DNA of 64,000 bases from positions 558,001-622,000 of the forward strand of contig NZ_CP025624.1 of NCBI RefSeq assembly GCF_002874965.1, written 5' to 3'. How positions within the stretch are numbered: position 1 is the stretch's first letter; each line of letters starts with the position of its first letter. Of the stretch, positions 1 to 8,159 are shown piece by piece. The position numbers were made by a program, and so were the translations under genes. A model generated the notes under the pieces. The model had not been told where the DNA came from, ran no database searches, and worked only from the letters and a program-made list of their open reading frames with translations. Source of the stretch: Pseudomonas sp. NC02. Lineage in GTDB: Bacteria; Pseudomonadota; Gammaproteobacteria; Pseudomonadales; Pseudomonadaceae.

Positions 1-56
1 GGCTGGATGGCGTGTTGTACCTGTTGGGCTTTCGCGATCGCGACGGTCAGCTCTGA
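1..56 (+). CDS. 3' end of an unidentified protein gene (partial)
   Basis: Only the last 17 codons are in the window. Read from base 3, they end in Leu-Leu-Gly-Phe-Arg-Asp-Arg-Asp-Gly-Gln-Leu and a TGA at 54-56. The stop falls just before a REP-type repeat, as expected for the end of a gene. The tail is too short to identify a family. It converges on psd across the repeat. Confidence 0.4.
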   Translation, partial: LDGVLYLLGFRDRDGQL

Positions 57-57
57 G

Positions 58-172
58 GATCGTTCCCACGCTCTGCGTGGGAACGCCGCCCTGGACGCTC
101 CGCGTCCGATTTTGAGGTTGGGACGCGGAGCGTCCCGGGATGCATTCCCACGCGGAGCGTGGGAATGATCGC
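58..172. repeat. REP-like repeat, GTTCCCACGC family, copy 1
   Basis: Nested inverted repeats. An outer pair of short palindromes (GTTCCCACGC...GCGTGGGAAC) flanks an inner pair built on GGACGCTCCGCGTCC. The same architecture recurs near 46.5 kb and 60.2 kb. It lies between convergent genes and could serve as a bidirectional transcription end. Confidence 0.8.
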
Positions 173-176
173 TAGG

Positions 177-1037
177 TCAGGCTTTCGGCAAACCCATGCC
201 CTGGCCCATCTGCACCGGCGTCCCCGCCTGCAGTGCTTCCGACCATTGAACCTGGTCCGGCCCAAACAGCACGATTGCCGTCGAACCCAGCTTGAAGCGC
301 CCCAGTTCCGCACCTTTTTCCAGGTGGATCGGCCCACGGGCAGCTTCGTCATAACGGAAGGTTTTCAGCTCGCGTTTTGGCGGCGTTACCAAGCCTGCCC
401 AAACCGTTTCAATCGATGCCACGATCATCGCGCCAACCAGCACCACGGCCATCGGGCCGCGTTCGGTGTCGAAGATGCAGGCAACACGCTCGTTACGCGC
501 AAACAGTTCCGGCACATTTTCGGCCGTGGTCTGGTTCACCGAGAAGATTCGGCCAGGGATGTAAACCATTTCCCGCAGGGTGCCGGCCAATGGCATATGC
601 ACCCGGTGGTAGTCCTTCGGCGACAGGTAAACAGTGGCGAAATCGCCGCCCATGAACGGCGCAGCCACCGCCGCATCGCCGCCCAGCAATTCCAGCACGC
701 TGAAGCTGTGGCCCTTGGCCTGGAACACCCGGCCATGTTCAATCGGGCCCAACTGGCTGACCGCGCCATCGGCCGGGCTCAGCACCGCGCCTGGGGTCTG
801 ATCCAGCGGGCGTGCACCGTCTTTCAACGCGCGGGTGAAGAAGGCGTTGAAGTGCTCGTAAGCGGTCACGTCTTCAACCAGGGCCTGGGACATGTCCACT
901 TGATAACGCTTGGCAAACCAGCGGGTGAACGCATTCTTGAACCAGCGCACGCGGCATTCGGCAATGCAACCGGCCAGACGCGACAGCAGGTGGTGGGGCA
1001 GCAAGTACTGGCTGAGGATGAACAACTGCTTTTTCAT
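177..1037 (-). CDS. psd: Phosphatidylserine decarboxylase proenzyme
   Basis: Converts phosphatidylserine to phosphatidylethanolamine at the inner membrane. The 286-residue product matches the usual bacterial type-I length. The self-cleavage motif Leu-Gly-Ser-Thr is at residues 250-253, so Ser252 becomes the pyruvoyl group of the alpha chain. The other members of the charge relay are visible as Asp90 (in Ser-Pro-Ala-Asp-Gly) and His147 (in Lys-Asp-Tyr-His-Arg-Val-His). The start ATG at 1037 gives the canonical Met-Lys-Lys-Gln-Leu N-terminus. It lies 16 nt downstream of rhdA on the same strand, so the two are probably cotranscribed. Identification is secure. Confidence 0.97.
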   Translation of the reverse strand: MKKQLFILSQYLLPHHLLSRLAGCIAECRVRWFKNAFTRWFAKRYQVDMSQALVEDVTAYEHFNAFFTRALKDGARPLDQTPGAVLSPADGAVSQLGPIEHGRVFQAKGHSFSVLELLGGDAAVAAPFMGGDFATVYLSPKDYHRVHMPLAGTLREMVYIPGRIFSVNQTTAENVPELFARNERVACIFDTERGPMAVVLVGAMIVASIETVWAGLVTPPKRELKTFRYDEAARGPIHLEKGAELGRFKLGSTAIVLFGPDQVQWSEALQAGTPVQMGQGMGLPKA

Positions 1038-1053
1038 TAACTGTCCTTAAACC

Positions 1054-1869
1054 TTAAATCTCAACGGGGGTGTCGGGGTGGTTGCCCCATTCGCCCCAGG
1101 AACCGGCATAACCTTTGACTCGTGGATAACCGAGCGCCTTGGCCACCAGGTAGGTGAAGCCAGAACGGTGGTGAGTCTGGCAGTGGGTGATGATTTCTTT
1201 GTCGCGGGTCAGCCCGAGGTCTTCGAGGATCTGCGGCATGTCGCGGCGGATGCGCAGTTGGCGTGCCTTGTCCATGCCGGCGGTCCATTCGAAGTTCACC
1301 GCGCCCGGGATGTGTCCACCCTTGGCCGCGAGGACTTTCTCGCCGGAGTATTCCAGCGGGCCACGGGCGTCCCAGATGCCGAGGTCGGCAGCGCCGAGAC
1401 GGCTTTGCAGGTATTCGCGGGTGGCGGTGGGTTCTTCATGCAACGTCAGGCTGACCGGGCCGCCGGCGCTGGCCGGTACCTCGGTGGACACTGGGTGTTT
1501 CTCTTCCAGCCACGCCAGCAGGCCGCCGTCGAGGTAGTGGTATTTCTTGTGGCCGATGACGTCGAGCATCCAGATGAATCGCCCGGCCCAGCCACCGCCT
1601 TCGTCGTCATACACCACGTAGGTGGCATCAGGGGTGTGGCCCAGTTCGCCGAACAGCTTTTCAAGATCGGCCTTGCCCGGCAGCAGGCCCGGCGCTGGTG
1701 GCTGGCCCAGTTGAGTGCGTTTTGGATCAACGAAACGTGCGCCGGGGATATGCCCTTCGGCGTAACGCGCAGCGCTGGTGAGGTCCACCAGGATCAGGTG
1801 TTCGGCATCGAGGCGACCGAGCAGGTCACTGGCCTCGATGACCAGCGGCAAGCCAGAGAAGTCAGGCAT
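1054..1869 (-). CDS. rhdA: Thiosulfate sulfurtransferase (rhodanese)
   Basis: Two tandem rhodanese domains, an inactive N-terminal half and a catalytic C-terminal half, that transfer sulfane sulfur from thiosulfate to cyanide or other acceptors. The active-site loop is Cys-Gln-Thr-His-His-Arg-Ser with Cys230 as the persulfide carrier. This loop is characteristic of Azotobacter and Pseudomonas RhdA. I chose the ATG at 1869 (271 aa, Met-Pro-Asp-Phe) over the in-frame ATG at 1887 because an AGGAG ribosome site lies between them. It sits between the HDOD gene and psd on the same strand. Cytoplasmic, no signal peptide. Confidence 0.95.
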   Translation of the reverse strand: MPDFSGLPLVIEASDLLGRLDAEHLILVDLTSAARYAEGHIPGARFVDPKRTQLGQPPAPGLLPGKADLEKLFGELGHTPDATYVVYDDEGGGWAGRFIWMLDVIGHKKYHYLDGGLLAWLEEKHPVSTEVPASAGGPVSLTLHEEPTATREYLQSRLGAADLGIWDARGPLEYSGEKVLAAKGGHIPGAVNFEWTAGMDKARQLRIRRDMPQILEDLGLTRDKEIITHCQTHHRSGFTYLVAKALGYPRVKGYAGSWGEWGNHPDTPVEI

Positions 1870-1927
1870 GTGAGGTCTCCTGGGCATAAAAATTGGGCGC
1901 TAAGGGAGGGCGATTGTAGCGCAAGCG

Positions 1928-3463
1928 TCAGGCACTGCGGTTGGTAAAGCTGTGCAGGGCCTTTTCGATGCATTGGGCGGTTTTGCCGAAGGCCTGCACG
2001 GTGGTTTCCGAGAACGGCCCGCCGCCCTGGTCGGCCACCATCAGCATCACCACCCGGCCATTGCAACTCAGGGAGCGCAGCAGCAGGTGTTCGCCCTTGA
2101 ACAGGCGGCGCAGTTCCGGCGGCAGCAGTGCCGAGAACTGGGCGTGGTTGTCGGGGTTGAGGCGCACCTGGGCGGACTTGGCCAGCAGGCGTTGCAGCAG
2201 GGTGCTTTGCGCCACGTCGAGGCTCATGTGGTCGGCGTCCTTCGGCAGGCCGTCGACTTGATGCACACGTAGCGTGCTCAAGGTTTTGTCCGCCATCAGC
2301 AGCATCACCCGTTGCATGCCGCAGGCCACGAGGGCTTCCTTGGCGCAGGTGGTCAGGTGCATGGCATTGGCAAAGCGGCTCGGCTCTACGAGCAATTCGG
2401 TGCAGCGCTTGCGCCAGATCGCCAGGGACTCGGCGGTGGGGGGCGGTGCCGGCAGCAAGCCGTGGTGAACGCGCTGCACATCCCATGGCCAGATCAACGA
2501 CAGCGCCGGGTGCCACAGGTCGCGCATCAGGGTGCTGCGGGCGCTGATCGCCGCGTGTTGGTGGGACTGTTGCTGCACTTCGGCCAACGGTTGTTGCAGG
2601 TAAAGCGCAGTGAGGTATTGCCAGCGCTGGGTGTGCGGGCAGGTCCAGGACTCCTGCGCCGCCAGCGCCAGGCCGTTGGCCAACAGCACAGTGTTGGCCG
2701 GCTGGTTCAGCCAGCGGCGCAGGTTCGGGTCGGCATCCAGCAACTGCTGTTGGCGCAACGGCTCGTCTTCACGGGCAATGCTCAGCGCCTTGACCAGCAA
2801 GCGTTGTTCCGTCAGCAGCAACGTATAACCCTGGGACACCCAGATCGGCAGGCGCCAGGTGTCGGTCAACCCCAGGCACAGGTCCAGCAGGCGTACGCCG
2901 AACAGCTCCTGTTCGACTGTGCGGGCCGATTCGCCCTTGTGAATCACCCGCAGCTCCCATTCTTCCAGCAGCTTGGGATAGGCAATCGCCATCGGCCACA
3001 GCGGTGAAAGGAACAGCAGGCTGCCCCAGTGAATGTCTTGCCACAACCGCGCCAGGCGGCTGGCGAACAGGCCGCTGGCTTGTTGCGAAGCGTGCTGGCT
3101 GATCATCTGCAGCTGGCGCAGGGCCACGGGGATTTCATTCAGCGGCACGGAAGGCAGGCGCCGCAGCAACTCCTCGGTGCGCTTGAGGCCGAGGCGATTG
3201 ATCGCCACTTCGAGGTTTTCTGCCGGCTCCGCGAGGCTGCCGTGGGCCTGGTTGTTGGCCTCGCGCATCACGCTCAGCACCAGCGCCGGGCTGTTCTGCA
3301 TCAGCTCTGCAATATCCCGCAACGAACTGCGGTTGTCGCCGATGGCCTTGCAAACCCGGTCGTGGCTCGCCTGTGGAACAGGCAACAGCACATCGTCCAG
3401 GCGCTTTACCCAAGCGGCGAGGGTGGCGGGTTTTTGAGTTGGGACTGTCGTTTCATTTGCCAT
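1928..3463 (-). CDS. HDOD domain-containing protein
   Basis: 511-residue cytoplasmic protein. The N-terminal 200 residues resemble an HDOD domain (a degenerate HD-phosphohydrolase fold). After a Pro-Val-Pro-Gln motif comes a run of helices with a conserved Asn-Arg-Leu-Gly-Leu-Lys-Arg segment. The C-terminal third (about 350-511) looks GAF-like. HDOD proteins usually act as regulatory adaptors in signalling or motility; no enzymatic activity can be claimed here. The frame extends to a TTG at 3571, but that extension overlaps a flagellar-type promoter reading the other way, so the ATG at 3463 (Met-Ala-Asn-Glu) is preferred. Neither start has a strong ribosome site. It diverges from motA. Confidence 0.8.
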   Translation of the reverse strand: MANETTVPTQKPATLAAWVKRLDDVLLPVPQASHDRVCKAIGDNRSSLRDIAELMQNSPALVLSVMREANNQAHGSLAEPAENLEVAINRLGLKRTEELLRRLPSVPLNEIPVALRQLQMISQHASQQASGLFASRLARLWQDIHWGSLLFLSPLWPMAIAYPKLLEEWELRVIHKGESARTVEQELFGVRLLDLCLGLTDTWRLPIWVSQGYTLLLTEQRLLVKALSIAREDEPLRQQQLLDADPNLRRWLNQPANTVLLANGLALAAQESWTCPHTQRWQYLTALYLQQPLAEVQQQSHQHAAISARSTLMRDLWHPALSLIWPWDVQRVHHGLLPAPPPTAESLAIWRKRCTELLVEPSRFANAMHLTTCAKEALVACGMQRVMLLMADKTLSTLRVHQVDGLPKDADHMSLDVAQSTLLQRLLAKSAQVRLNPDNHAQFSALLPPELRRLFKGEHLLLRSLSCNGRVVMLMVADQGGGPFSETTVQAFGKTAQCIEKALHSFTNRSA

Positions 3464-3535
3464 GATTGGGGCGCGATCATCACTTGCGGTCAACACGCCC
3501 GGGACGGGCCGAACTGGTTTTTCGCCATAACGGGC

Positions 3536-3562
3536 TATAGTCTGGCGCAGATTTGCCGATAA
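3536..3562 (+). promoter_or_regulatory. Sigma-28 (FliA) type promoter for motAB
   Basis: TATAGTCT at 3536-3543, an 11-bp spacer, then GCCGATAA at 3555-3562. The consensus is TAAAGTTT-N11-GCCGATAA: the -10 element is perfect and the -35 differs at two positions. Transcription would start near 3570, giving a leader of about 60 nt before motA. This fits flagellar control of stator genes. Confidence 0.8.
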
Positions 3563-3629
3563 GTAGAACAAGAGTTTTCAACTCTTGCGAATATGACCCT
3601 GAACCCGACGGCGCAAGTACTCATCCCCT

Positions 3630-4481
3630 ATGGCTAAAATTATCGGCATCATCGTCGTCATCGCGAGCGTGCTCGGCGGATACGTCCTTTCCCACGGCAA
3701 GATTGCGGCGCTGATCCAGCCTTTCGAAGTGCTGATTATCGGCGGTGCGGCGTTCGGCGCATTCCTGCAGGCCAACCCCGGCTACATGACGATGCACGTG
3801 ATCAAGAAGTCGCTGGGCATGTTCAGCTCGCGCTTCTCCCACACCTTCTACCTGGAAGTGTTGGGGCTGATCTACGAGATCCTCAACAAGAGCCGCCGCG
3901 AAGGCATGATGGCCATCGAAGGCGACATCGAGGACGCCGCGGCGAGCCCGATTTTCGCCAAGTACCCGGCCGTGCTCAAAGACGAGCGCATGACCGCCTA
4001 CATCTGTGATTACCTGCGCATCATGTCGTCCGGCAACATGGCGCCCCATGAGCTGGAAGGCCTGTTCGACATGGAACTGTTCAGCCTCAAGGAAGAGCTG
4101 GAGCACCCATCCCACGCCGTGACCGGCATCGCCGACGGCATGCCCGGTTTCGGTATTGTTGCCGCGGTGCTCGGGATCGTGGTGACCATGGCCTCCCTCG
4201 GTGAAGGCGACCAGAAAGCCATCGGCATGCACGTAGGTGCGGCACTGGTAGGTACCTTCTTCGGTATTCTCGCGGCCTACGGTTTCTTCGGCCCGCTGGC
4301 CACGTCCCTGGCCCACGATGCCAAGGAAGAAGTGAATCTGTACGAAGCCATCAAGGCCTGCCTGGTGGCTTCGGCTTCCGGCATGCCGCCATCGCTGGCA
4401 GTGGAGTTCGGGCGCAAGGTTCTGTATCCGAAGCACCGTCCAAGCTTCGCTGAGCTGGAACAAGCGGTTCGCGGTCGCTAA
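3630..4481 (+). CDS. motA: Flagellar motor stator protein MotA
   Basis: Proton-channel subunit of the flagellar stator, located in the inner membrane. The 283-residue product has four predicted membrane helices (about 3-22, 32-50, 170-192 and 200-222) and a large cytoplasmic loop. That loop carries the Ser-Arg-Arg-Glu-Gly segment near residue 90, which in the family contacts FliG. The conserved Gly-Met-Pro-Gly-Phe-Gly precedes helix 3. The stop at 4481 is 3 nt before motB. Pseudomonads often carry two stator sets (MotAB and MotCD); the neighbourhood (rhdA upstream, rsgA/orn downstream) indicates this is the stand-alone MotAB pair. Confidence 0.96.
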   Translation: MAKIIGIIVVIASVLGGYVLSHGKIAALIQPFEVLIIGGAAFGAFLQANPGYMTMHVIKKSLGMFSSRFSHTFYLEVLGLIYEILNKSRREGMMAIEGDIEDAAASPIFAKYPAVLKDERMTAYICDYLRIMSSGNMAPHELEGLFDMELFSLKEELEHPSHAVTGIADGMPGFGIVAAVLGIVVTMASLGEGDQKAIGMHVGAALVGTFFGILAAYGFFGPLATSLAHDAKEEVNLYEAIKACLVASASGMPPSLAVEFGRKVLYPKHRPSFAELEQAVRGR

Positions 4482-4484
4482 GCC

Positions 4485-5507
4485 ATGGAAAACAACCAGC
4501 CGATCATCATCAAGCGCGTCAAGCGCTTCGCTGCGGGGCACCATGGCGGCGCCTGGAAAATCGCCTTCGCCGACTTTGCGACGGCGATGATGGCGTTCTT
4601 CCTGGTGCTGTGGCTGATGTCCACTGCCACGCCGGAACAGAAGATCGCCATCGCCGGTTACTTCAAGGACCCCATCGGTTTCTCCGAGAGCGGCACGCCT
4701 TTTGTGATCGACCTCGGTGGTTCGCCGCAACTGGCGCCCGAGCGCACCATCAACCCGGAAATCAAGACCGACTCGCCCCAGGAAAAGATCCCGATCGAGC
4801 GCGACACCGTCGAGAGCATGGCCGAACAGGTCGAGCAGGAACGCCTGGAATTGCTGCTGCAGGAACTGCAAACCAAGGTTGAGGAAAACCCGCAACTGCT
4901 GAAGTTCAAGGACCAGATTTCCTTCGAGATCACCCCGGATGGCTTGCGCATCCAGATCACGGACGCCGCCAACCGGCCGATGTTCGATTCCGGCAGTGCA
5001 CGCTTGAAGCCGTACTTTGAAGACATCCTGCTGGCCATGGCCGACACCATCAAGGCGGTGCCGAACAAGATCAGCATCAGCGGCCACACCGACGCCAAGC
5101 CGTATGCGGGTCAGGGCGACTTCGGCAACTGGGAGCTCTCGGCCAACCGGGCCAATGCCGCGCGTCGTGCACTGGTGGCCGGCAGCTATCCGGACCCGCA
5201 AGTGGCACGGGTGGTGGGGTTTGCTTCCTCGCAGCTGTTTGATCCCAAGGATCCGTTCAATCCGATCAACCGACGCATCGATATCGTCGTGCTGACCAAA
5301 AAGGCCCAGCGTGCAATTGAAGGTGACCCGCCTGCGACGCCACCGGTACCGACCCAGGGTGAAGGCGCGCCGGGCGAGGTGCCGGCAGACCCGAACGCAC
5401 TGCCGCCGGAGCAGGAGCCGTTGCCGGCCCATGAGCTGCGGCAGAAGCTGAACCTGTTTGATGACGGCGGGATGAAAGACCCGACTCTGCCCGCCACGGG
5501 TTCATGA
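4485..5507 (+). CDS. motB: Flagellar motor stator protein MotB
   Basis: Partner of MotA that anchors the stator to peptidoglycan and carries the proton-binding aspartate. The single membrane helix (about 25-46) starts with Phe-Ala-Asp-Phe-Ala-Thr; Asp30 is the expected proton-binding residue. A periplasmic linker is followed by an OmpA/MotB peptidoglycan-binding domain (about 150-275) with the Gly-His-Thr-Asp and Leu-Ser-Ala-Asn-Arg-Ala motifs. The last 60 residues are Pro- and Glu-rich and look disordered. The product is 340 aa. It is cotranscribed with motA and followed by a strong terminator. Confidence 0.96.
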   Translation: MENNQPIIIKRVKRFAAGHHGGAWKIAFADFATAMMAFFLVLWLMSTATPEQKIAIAGYFKDPIGFSESGTPFVIDLGGSPQLAPERTINPEIKTDSPQEKIPIERDTVESMAEQVEQERLELLLQELQTKVEENPQLLKFKDQISFEITPDGLRIQITDAANRPMFDSGSARLKPYFEDILLAMADTIKAVPNKISISGHTDAKPYAGQGDFGNWELSANRANAARRALVAGSYPDPQVARVVGFASSQLFDPKDPFNPINRRIDIVVLTKKAQRAIEGDPPATPPVPTQGEGAPGEVPADPNALPPEQEPLPAHELRQKLNLFDDGGMKDPTLPATGS

Positions 5508-5540
5508 GGCCGTCAGACTCAATCGGTTGCTTCGACGATT

Positions 5541-5571
5541 AAAAAAGCCCCGGGTTCTCGGGGCTTTTTTC
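5541..5571 (+). terminator. Rho-independent terminator after motB
   Basis: GCCCCG-GGTTCT-CGGGGC hairpin with A6 on one side and T6 on the other. It should work in both directions: for motB on the plus strand and for the convergent toxin-like gene on the minus strand. Confidence 0.9.
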
Positions 5572-5582
5572 TGTCGGTTGTA

Positions 5583-5978
5583 TCAGAGCGGGAGGTAGGC
5601 CTTCACACCGTCAATCACGCCTCGCATATCTTCCGCGCCCAAGCGCGGCACGAAATACTCTCGCCCAGTGGTCCTGGTCTTTCTGTGCAGTTTGTCCAGT
5701 CGTTCGAAACTGACCGTGTAGATCATGTCGCATTTCACCCACAGCGCTTTATAGCCATCGGTATGCAGCGGATTGGTTCGCAATAAATGGTGCCAGTCGT
5801 GCTGGATGTCAGGCGCTGTGGAGGAAATCGGGACCACTGTGCACAGTTTTCGGCTGTGGGTGACAGTCGGCGAGATCACAACGACTTTGCGGATCTTCAG
5901 CATTTCGGGCGCTACAAAGCCCCGAGTGAAGTCGCACAGAAGAACATCGCCTTGTTTGGGATGGTAGTAGAGAGGCAA
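5583..5978 (-). CDS. MazF/PemK-family toxin-like protein
   Basis: 131-residue protein with the landmarks of the MazF/PemK endoribonuclease fold: Gly-Asp-Val-Leu-Leu near the N-terminus, then Lys-Ile-Arg-Lys-Val-Val-Val-Ile-Ser-Pro, Leu-Cys-Thr-Val-Val-Pro-Ile-Ser-Ser and Trp-Val-Lys-Cys-Asp-Met-Ile. These usually cleave mRNA and are neutralised by a partner. The frame opens at a TTG (6002) that lies inside a terminator hairpin. The TTG at 5978, preceded by GGGGAA at good spacing, is the more likely start. No antitoxin protein gene is adjacent. Upstream on the same strand are a terminator, a structured RNA and a promoter, an order seen in type III toxin-antitoxin loci. Family assignment is by motif only. 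Confidence 0.7.
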   Translation of the reverse strand: MPLYYHPKQGDVLLCDFTRGFVAPEMLKIRKVVVISPTVTHSRKLCTVVPISSTAPDIQHDWHHLLRTNPLHTDGYKALWVKCDMIYTVSFERLDKLHRKTRTTGREYFVPRLGAEDMRGVIDGVKAYLPL

Positions 5979-5993
5979 TCGTTGATTCCCCGG

Positions 5994-6019
5994 AAAAAGC
6001 AAAGCCGCCCGAAGGCGGC
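5994..6019 (-). terminator. Terminator between the small RNA and the toxin-like gene
   Basis: Read on the minus strand: GCCGCC-TTCG-GGCGGC, then TTTGCTTTTT. It lies directly upstream of the ribosome site of the toxin-like gene, leaving no room for a separate promoter. Toxin expression would depend on read-through. Confidence 0.8.
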
Positions 6020-6114
6020 TTCATTCGACACGCAGTGGAGCTTGCTTCGCCCCTTCTGCGCCGCTGGATCAACCCCGAAAAGGATCCAGACTCCTGCCAG
6101 CTTGCGCTGGTGAC
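5994..6114 (-). ncRNA. Candidate structured small RNA upstream of the toxin-like gene
   Basis: About 120 nt bounded by a sigma-70 type promoter and a strong terminator. From its 5' end I see three stem-loops: CCAGC-GCAA-GCTGG (a GNRA tetraloop); a 7-bp stem CTGGATC...GATCCAG around 12 nt; and GGGGC...GCTCC. The terminator hairpin follows. A single-stranded purine stretch (GGCAGGAG) lies between the first two stems. There is no convincing tandem repeat; GCAAGCT occurs twice, 60 nt apart. It could be a stand-alone regulatory RNA or an RNA antitoxin. I cannot assign it to a named family. Confidence 0.6.
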
Positions 6115-6120
6115 GGAGCG

Positions 6121-6149
6121 AGTATGAGCATTGGGAAAATCGAATTCAA
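6121..6149 (-). promoter_or_regulatory. Sigma-70 promoter for the small RNA
   Basis: On the minus strand: -35 TTGAAT (6144-6149), a 17-bp spacer and -10 CATACT (6121-6126). The predicted start is near 6113-6114, just before the first stem-loop of the candidate RNA. Confidence 0.6.
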
Positions 6150-6228
6150 GCTGGCTTGCGTCATGGGCCGCCCAGTTGCAGCGGATTCTTGATGGCTGAC
6201 TCGATTTAATCAATGGGGTCGGGGGTTC

Positions 6229-6268
6229 CGTGCCGTGCCTTATGTGTATCAAGGCATGGCACGGCACC
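6229..6268. repeat. Inverted repeat downstream of rsgA
   Basis: The arms CGTGCCGTGCCTT and AAGGCATGGCACGGCAC pair with a 2-nt bulge around a 9-nt loop. It starts 11 nt past the rsgA stop codon. There is no following U-run, so it may stabilise the transcript 3' end or act as a Rho-assisted end rather than a classical terminator. Confidence 0.5.
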
Positions 6269-6278
6269 GGTTTGCTGC

Positions 6279-7310
6279 TTAGTAACTGGTCTCGGGCAAG
6301 CTGGCGATGATCGAGCGATAGCTATTCATTCGCTGCTGCTGCACGCGGCCGTCTTCCAGTGCCTTGAGCAGGGCGCAACCCGGCTCGCGGTCATGTTTGC
6401 AGTCACGGAAGCGGCAGGTGCCGATCAAGTCGTTGAACTCGATAAAGCCCGCTTCAACATCGGCACGGCTCACATGGCCCAGGCCGAATTCACGGATGCC
6501 CGGGGAGTCGATCAACTCGCCGCCGCCCGGAAAGTGGAACAATCGCGCGGTGGTGGTGGTGTGGGTGCCCTGGCCGGACAGCTCCGACAGCGGGCCAACA
6601 CGGGTTTCGACTTCCGGCAACAGGCTGTTGACCAGGGACGACTTGCCCACGCCCGACTGGCCGACGAACACGCTGATGCGCCCGTCCAGTTCAGTCTGTA
6701 ACTGTTCCATGCCATTGCCGTGATGCGCCGAGACTTCCAGCACCGGGTAGCCGAGGGTGCGGTACACCGCCAGCAGCGCGTTGAGCGCCGGGGCGTTCTG
6801 TTCGTCGATCAGGTCGAATTTGTTCAGCAGCAACAGCGGGCGAATGCCGGCGTGTTCGGCGGCTACCAGGTAGCGGTCGATCAGGTTGGCATGGGGTTCG
6901 GGCAGTGGCGCGAAGACAATGACGATCATGTCGACGTTGGCCGCTACCGGCTTGAGCTGGCCACGGCTGTCGGGGCGACGCAGTTCGGTGGTGCGCGGCA
7001 ACTGGGCGACGATCACGCCGATGCCCTGGTTGCCGGCACGCCATACCACCTTGTCGCCGGTCACCAGCGCAGGCAGGTTGGCGCGCAGGTGGCAACGGAA
7101 CACCTGGCCGGCGTGATCGCCTTCGGTGGCCTCGACTTCGACCTGCACACCGAAGTGCGCGATCACCAGGCCCGTTTGCTCGGGGCCCAGGTCGCCGCCC
7201 TCAAGCGCTTCCACGGCGGAGGATTCACGTTTGGCGGCGCGGGCAGCGCGTTCGCCCTGAATCTTTTCGATGCGCCAGTTTTGGCGACGGTTGAGCTGGC
7301 GTTTGGCCAT
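6279..7310 (-). CDS. rsgA: Ribosome small-subunit-dependent GTPase RsgA
   Basis: Circularly permuted GTPase that helps the late maturation of the 30S subunit. The order of motifs is diagnostic: an OB-fold (about 50-120), then Asn-Lys-Phe-Asp (G4), then Gly-Gln-Ser-Gly-Val-Gly-Lys-Ser-Ser (G1) and Asp-Ser-Pro-Gly (G3). A zinc-binding tail has Cys-Arg-Phe-Arg-Asp-Cys-Lys-His followed by a third Cys. I chose the ATG at 7310 (Met-Ala-Lys-Arg-Gln, 343 aa, preceded by GGAA) rather than 7334. It is divergent from orn, which is the usual arrangement. Confidence 0.96.
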   Translation of the reverse strand: MAKRQLNRRQNWRIEKIQGERAARAAKRESSAVEALEGGDLGPEQTGLVIAHFGVQVEVEATEGDHAGQVFRCHLRANLPALVTGDKVVWRAGNQGIGVIVAQLPRTTELRRPDSRGQLKPVAANVDMIVIVFAPLPEPHANLIDRYLVAAEHAGIRPLLLLNKFDLIDEQNAPALNALLAVYRTLGYPVLEVSAHHGNGMEQLQTELDGRISVFVGQSGVGKSSLVNSLLPEVETRVGPLSELSGQGTHTTTTARLFHFPGGGELIDSPGIREFGLGHVSRADVEAGFIEFNDLIGTCRFRDCKHDREPGCALLKALEDGRVQQQRMNSYRSIIASLPETSY

Positions 7311-7416
7311 TGGTGTTCCGTGTCGATAATGCAAAGGTTAGGTGAAACGGTCGCGAGTCTAGCACGCCCTGCCTGCTAAACTGCGCAGCTACGCCAAGGT
7401 GCCAAGGAACCACGAC

Positions 7417-7959
7417 ATGCAAAACCCACAGAACCTGATTTGGATCGATCTGGAAATGACCGGTCTGAACCCTGACACCGACGTCATCATCGAGATGGCG
7501 ACCATTGTCACCGACAGCAACCTCAACACCTTGGCCGAAGGTCCGGTGATCGCCATTCACCACAGCGACGCGGTGCTGGCCACCATGGACGAGTGGAACA
7601 CCCGCACCCACGGCAACTCGGGCCTGACCCAGCGTGTGCGCGACAGCCGCGTGAGCATGGCCGAGGCTGAAGCCGAAACCATCGCCTTCCTGGAAAAGTG
7701 GGTACCCAAGGGCAAGTCGCCGATCTGCGGCAACAGCATTTGCCAGGACCGCCGCTTTCTCTATACCCACATGAAGGCGCTGGAAAGCTACTTCCACTAC
7801 CGCAACCTGGACGTGTCGACCTTGAAGGAGCTGGCCGCGCGCTGGGCGCCGGAAGTCAAAGACAGCTTCCACAAGGGCAGCACCCACCTGGCGCTGGACG
7901 ATATTCGCGAGTCGATTGCCGAGCTGCAGCATTACCGCAAGCATTTCATCAAGTTCTAA
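7417..7959 (+). CDS. orn: Oligoribonuclease
   Basis: DEDDh-type 3'-5' exonuclease that degrades the shortest RNA fragments, including the pGpG produced from cyclic di-GMP. The 180-residue product has Asp11 and Glu13 in the first exonuclease motif (Ile-Asp-Leu-Glu-Met-Thr-Gly). The last motif has the catalytic His in His-Leu-Ala-Leu-Asp-Asp. The ATG at 7417 was chosen over the upstream in-frame ATG at 7399 because it gives the standard N-terminus and length. The 106-bp divergent region to rsgA must hold both promoters. Confidence 0.97.
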   Translation: MQNPQNLIWIDLEMTGLNPDTDVIIEMATIVTDSNLNTLAEGPVIAIHHSDAVLATMDEWNTRTHGNSGLTQRVRDSRVSMAEAEAETIAFLEKWVPKGKSPICGNSICQDRRFLYTHMKALESYFHYRNLDVSTLKELAARWAPEVKDSFHKGSTHLALDDIRESIAELQHYRKHFIKF

Positions 7960-7988
7960 AGCGGTAATACCTGAGCCCAGCGGGCTTT

Positions 7989-8140
7989 TGTGGCGAGGGG
8001 CTTGTCTGTGGCGAGGGGGCTTGTCCCCCGTTGGGCTGCGAAGCGGCCCTAAAATCTGACATCCCGATCTACCTGAAAACTCTATTGCCTTTAAAGGGGC
8101 TGCTTCGCACCCCAACGGGGGACAAGCCCCCTCGCCACAA
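7989..8140. repeat. REP/REPIN, GTGGCGAGGG family
   Basis: Two copies in inverted orientation of a module containing GTGGCGAGGGGGCTTGTCCC and CGTTGGG, separated by about 60 bp, plus an extra partial copy at the left edge. It fills the orn to TRIC-gene gap. A longer reading frame for the next gene would run back through this repeat and is therefore artefactual. Confidence 0.85.
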
Positions 8141-8159
8141 CTTTGCAAGGATCGCCATC

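Noticed and set aside
3621..5432. 603-codon open frame antisense to motAB
   Set aside because: It mirrors the coding strand of two secure genes. Long antisense frames are usual in high-G+C codon composition, and the sequence is His/Arg/Gly-rich without domains.
5809..6267. 152-codon minus-strand frame across the toxin and small-RNA region
   Set aside because: It runs through a promoter, a structured RNA and a terminator, and overlaps the toxin-like gene in another frame; no family features.
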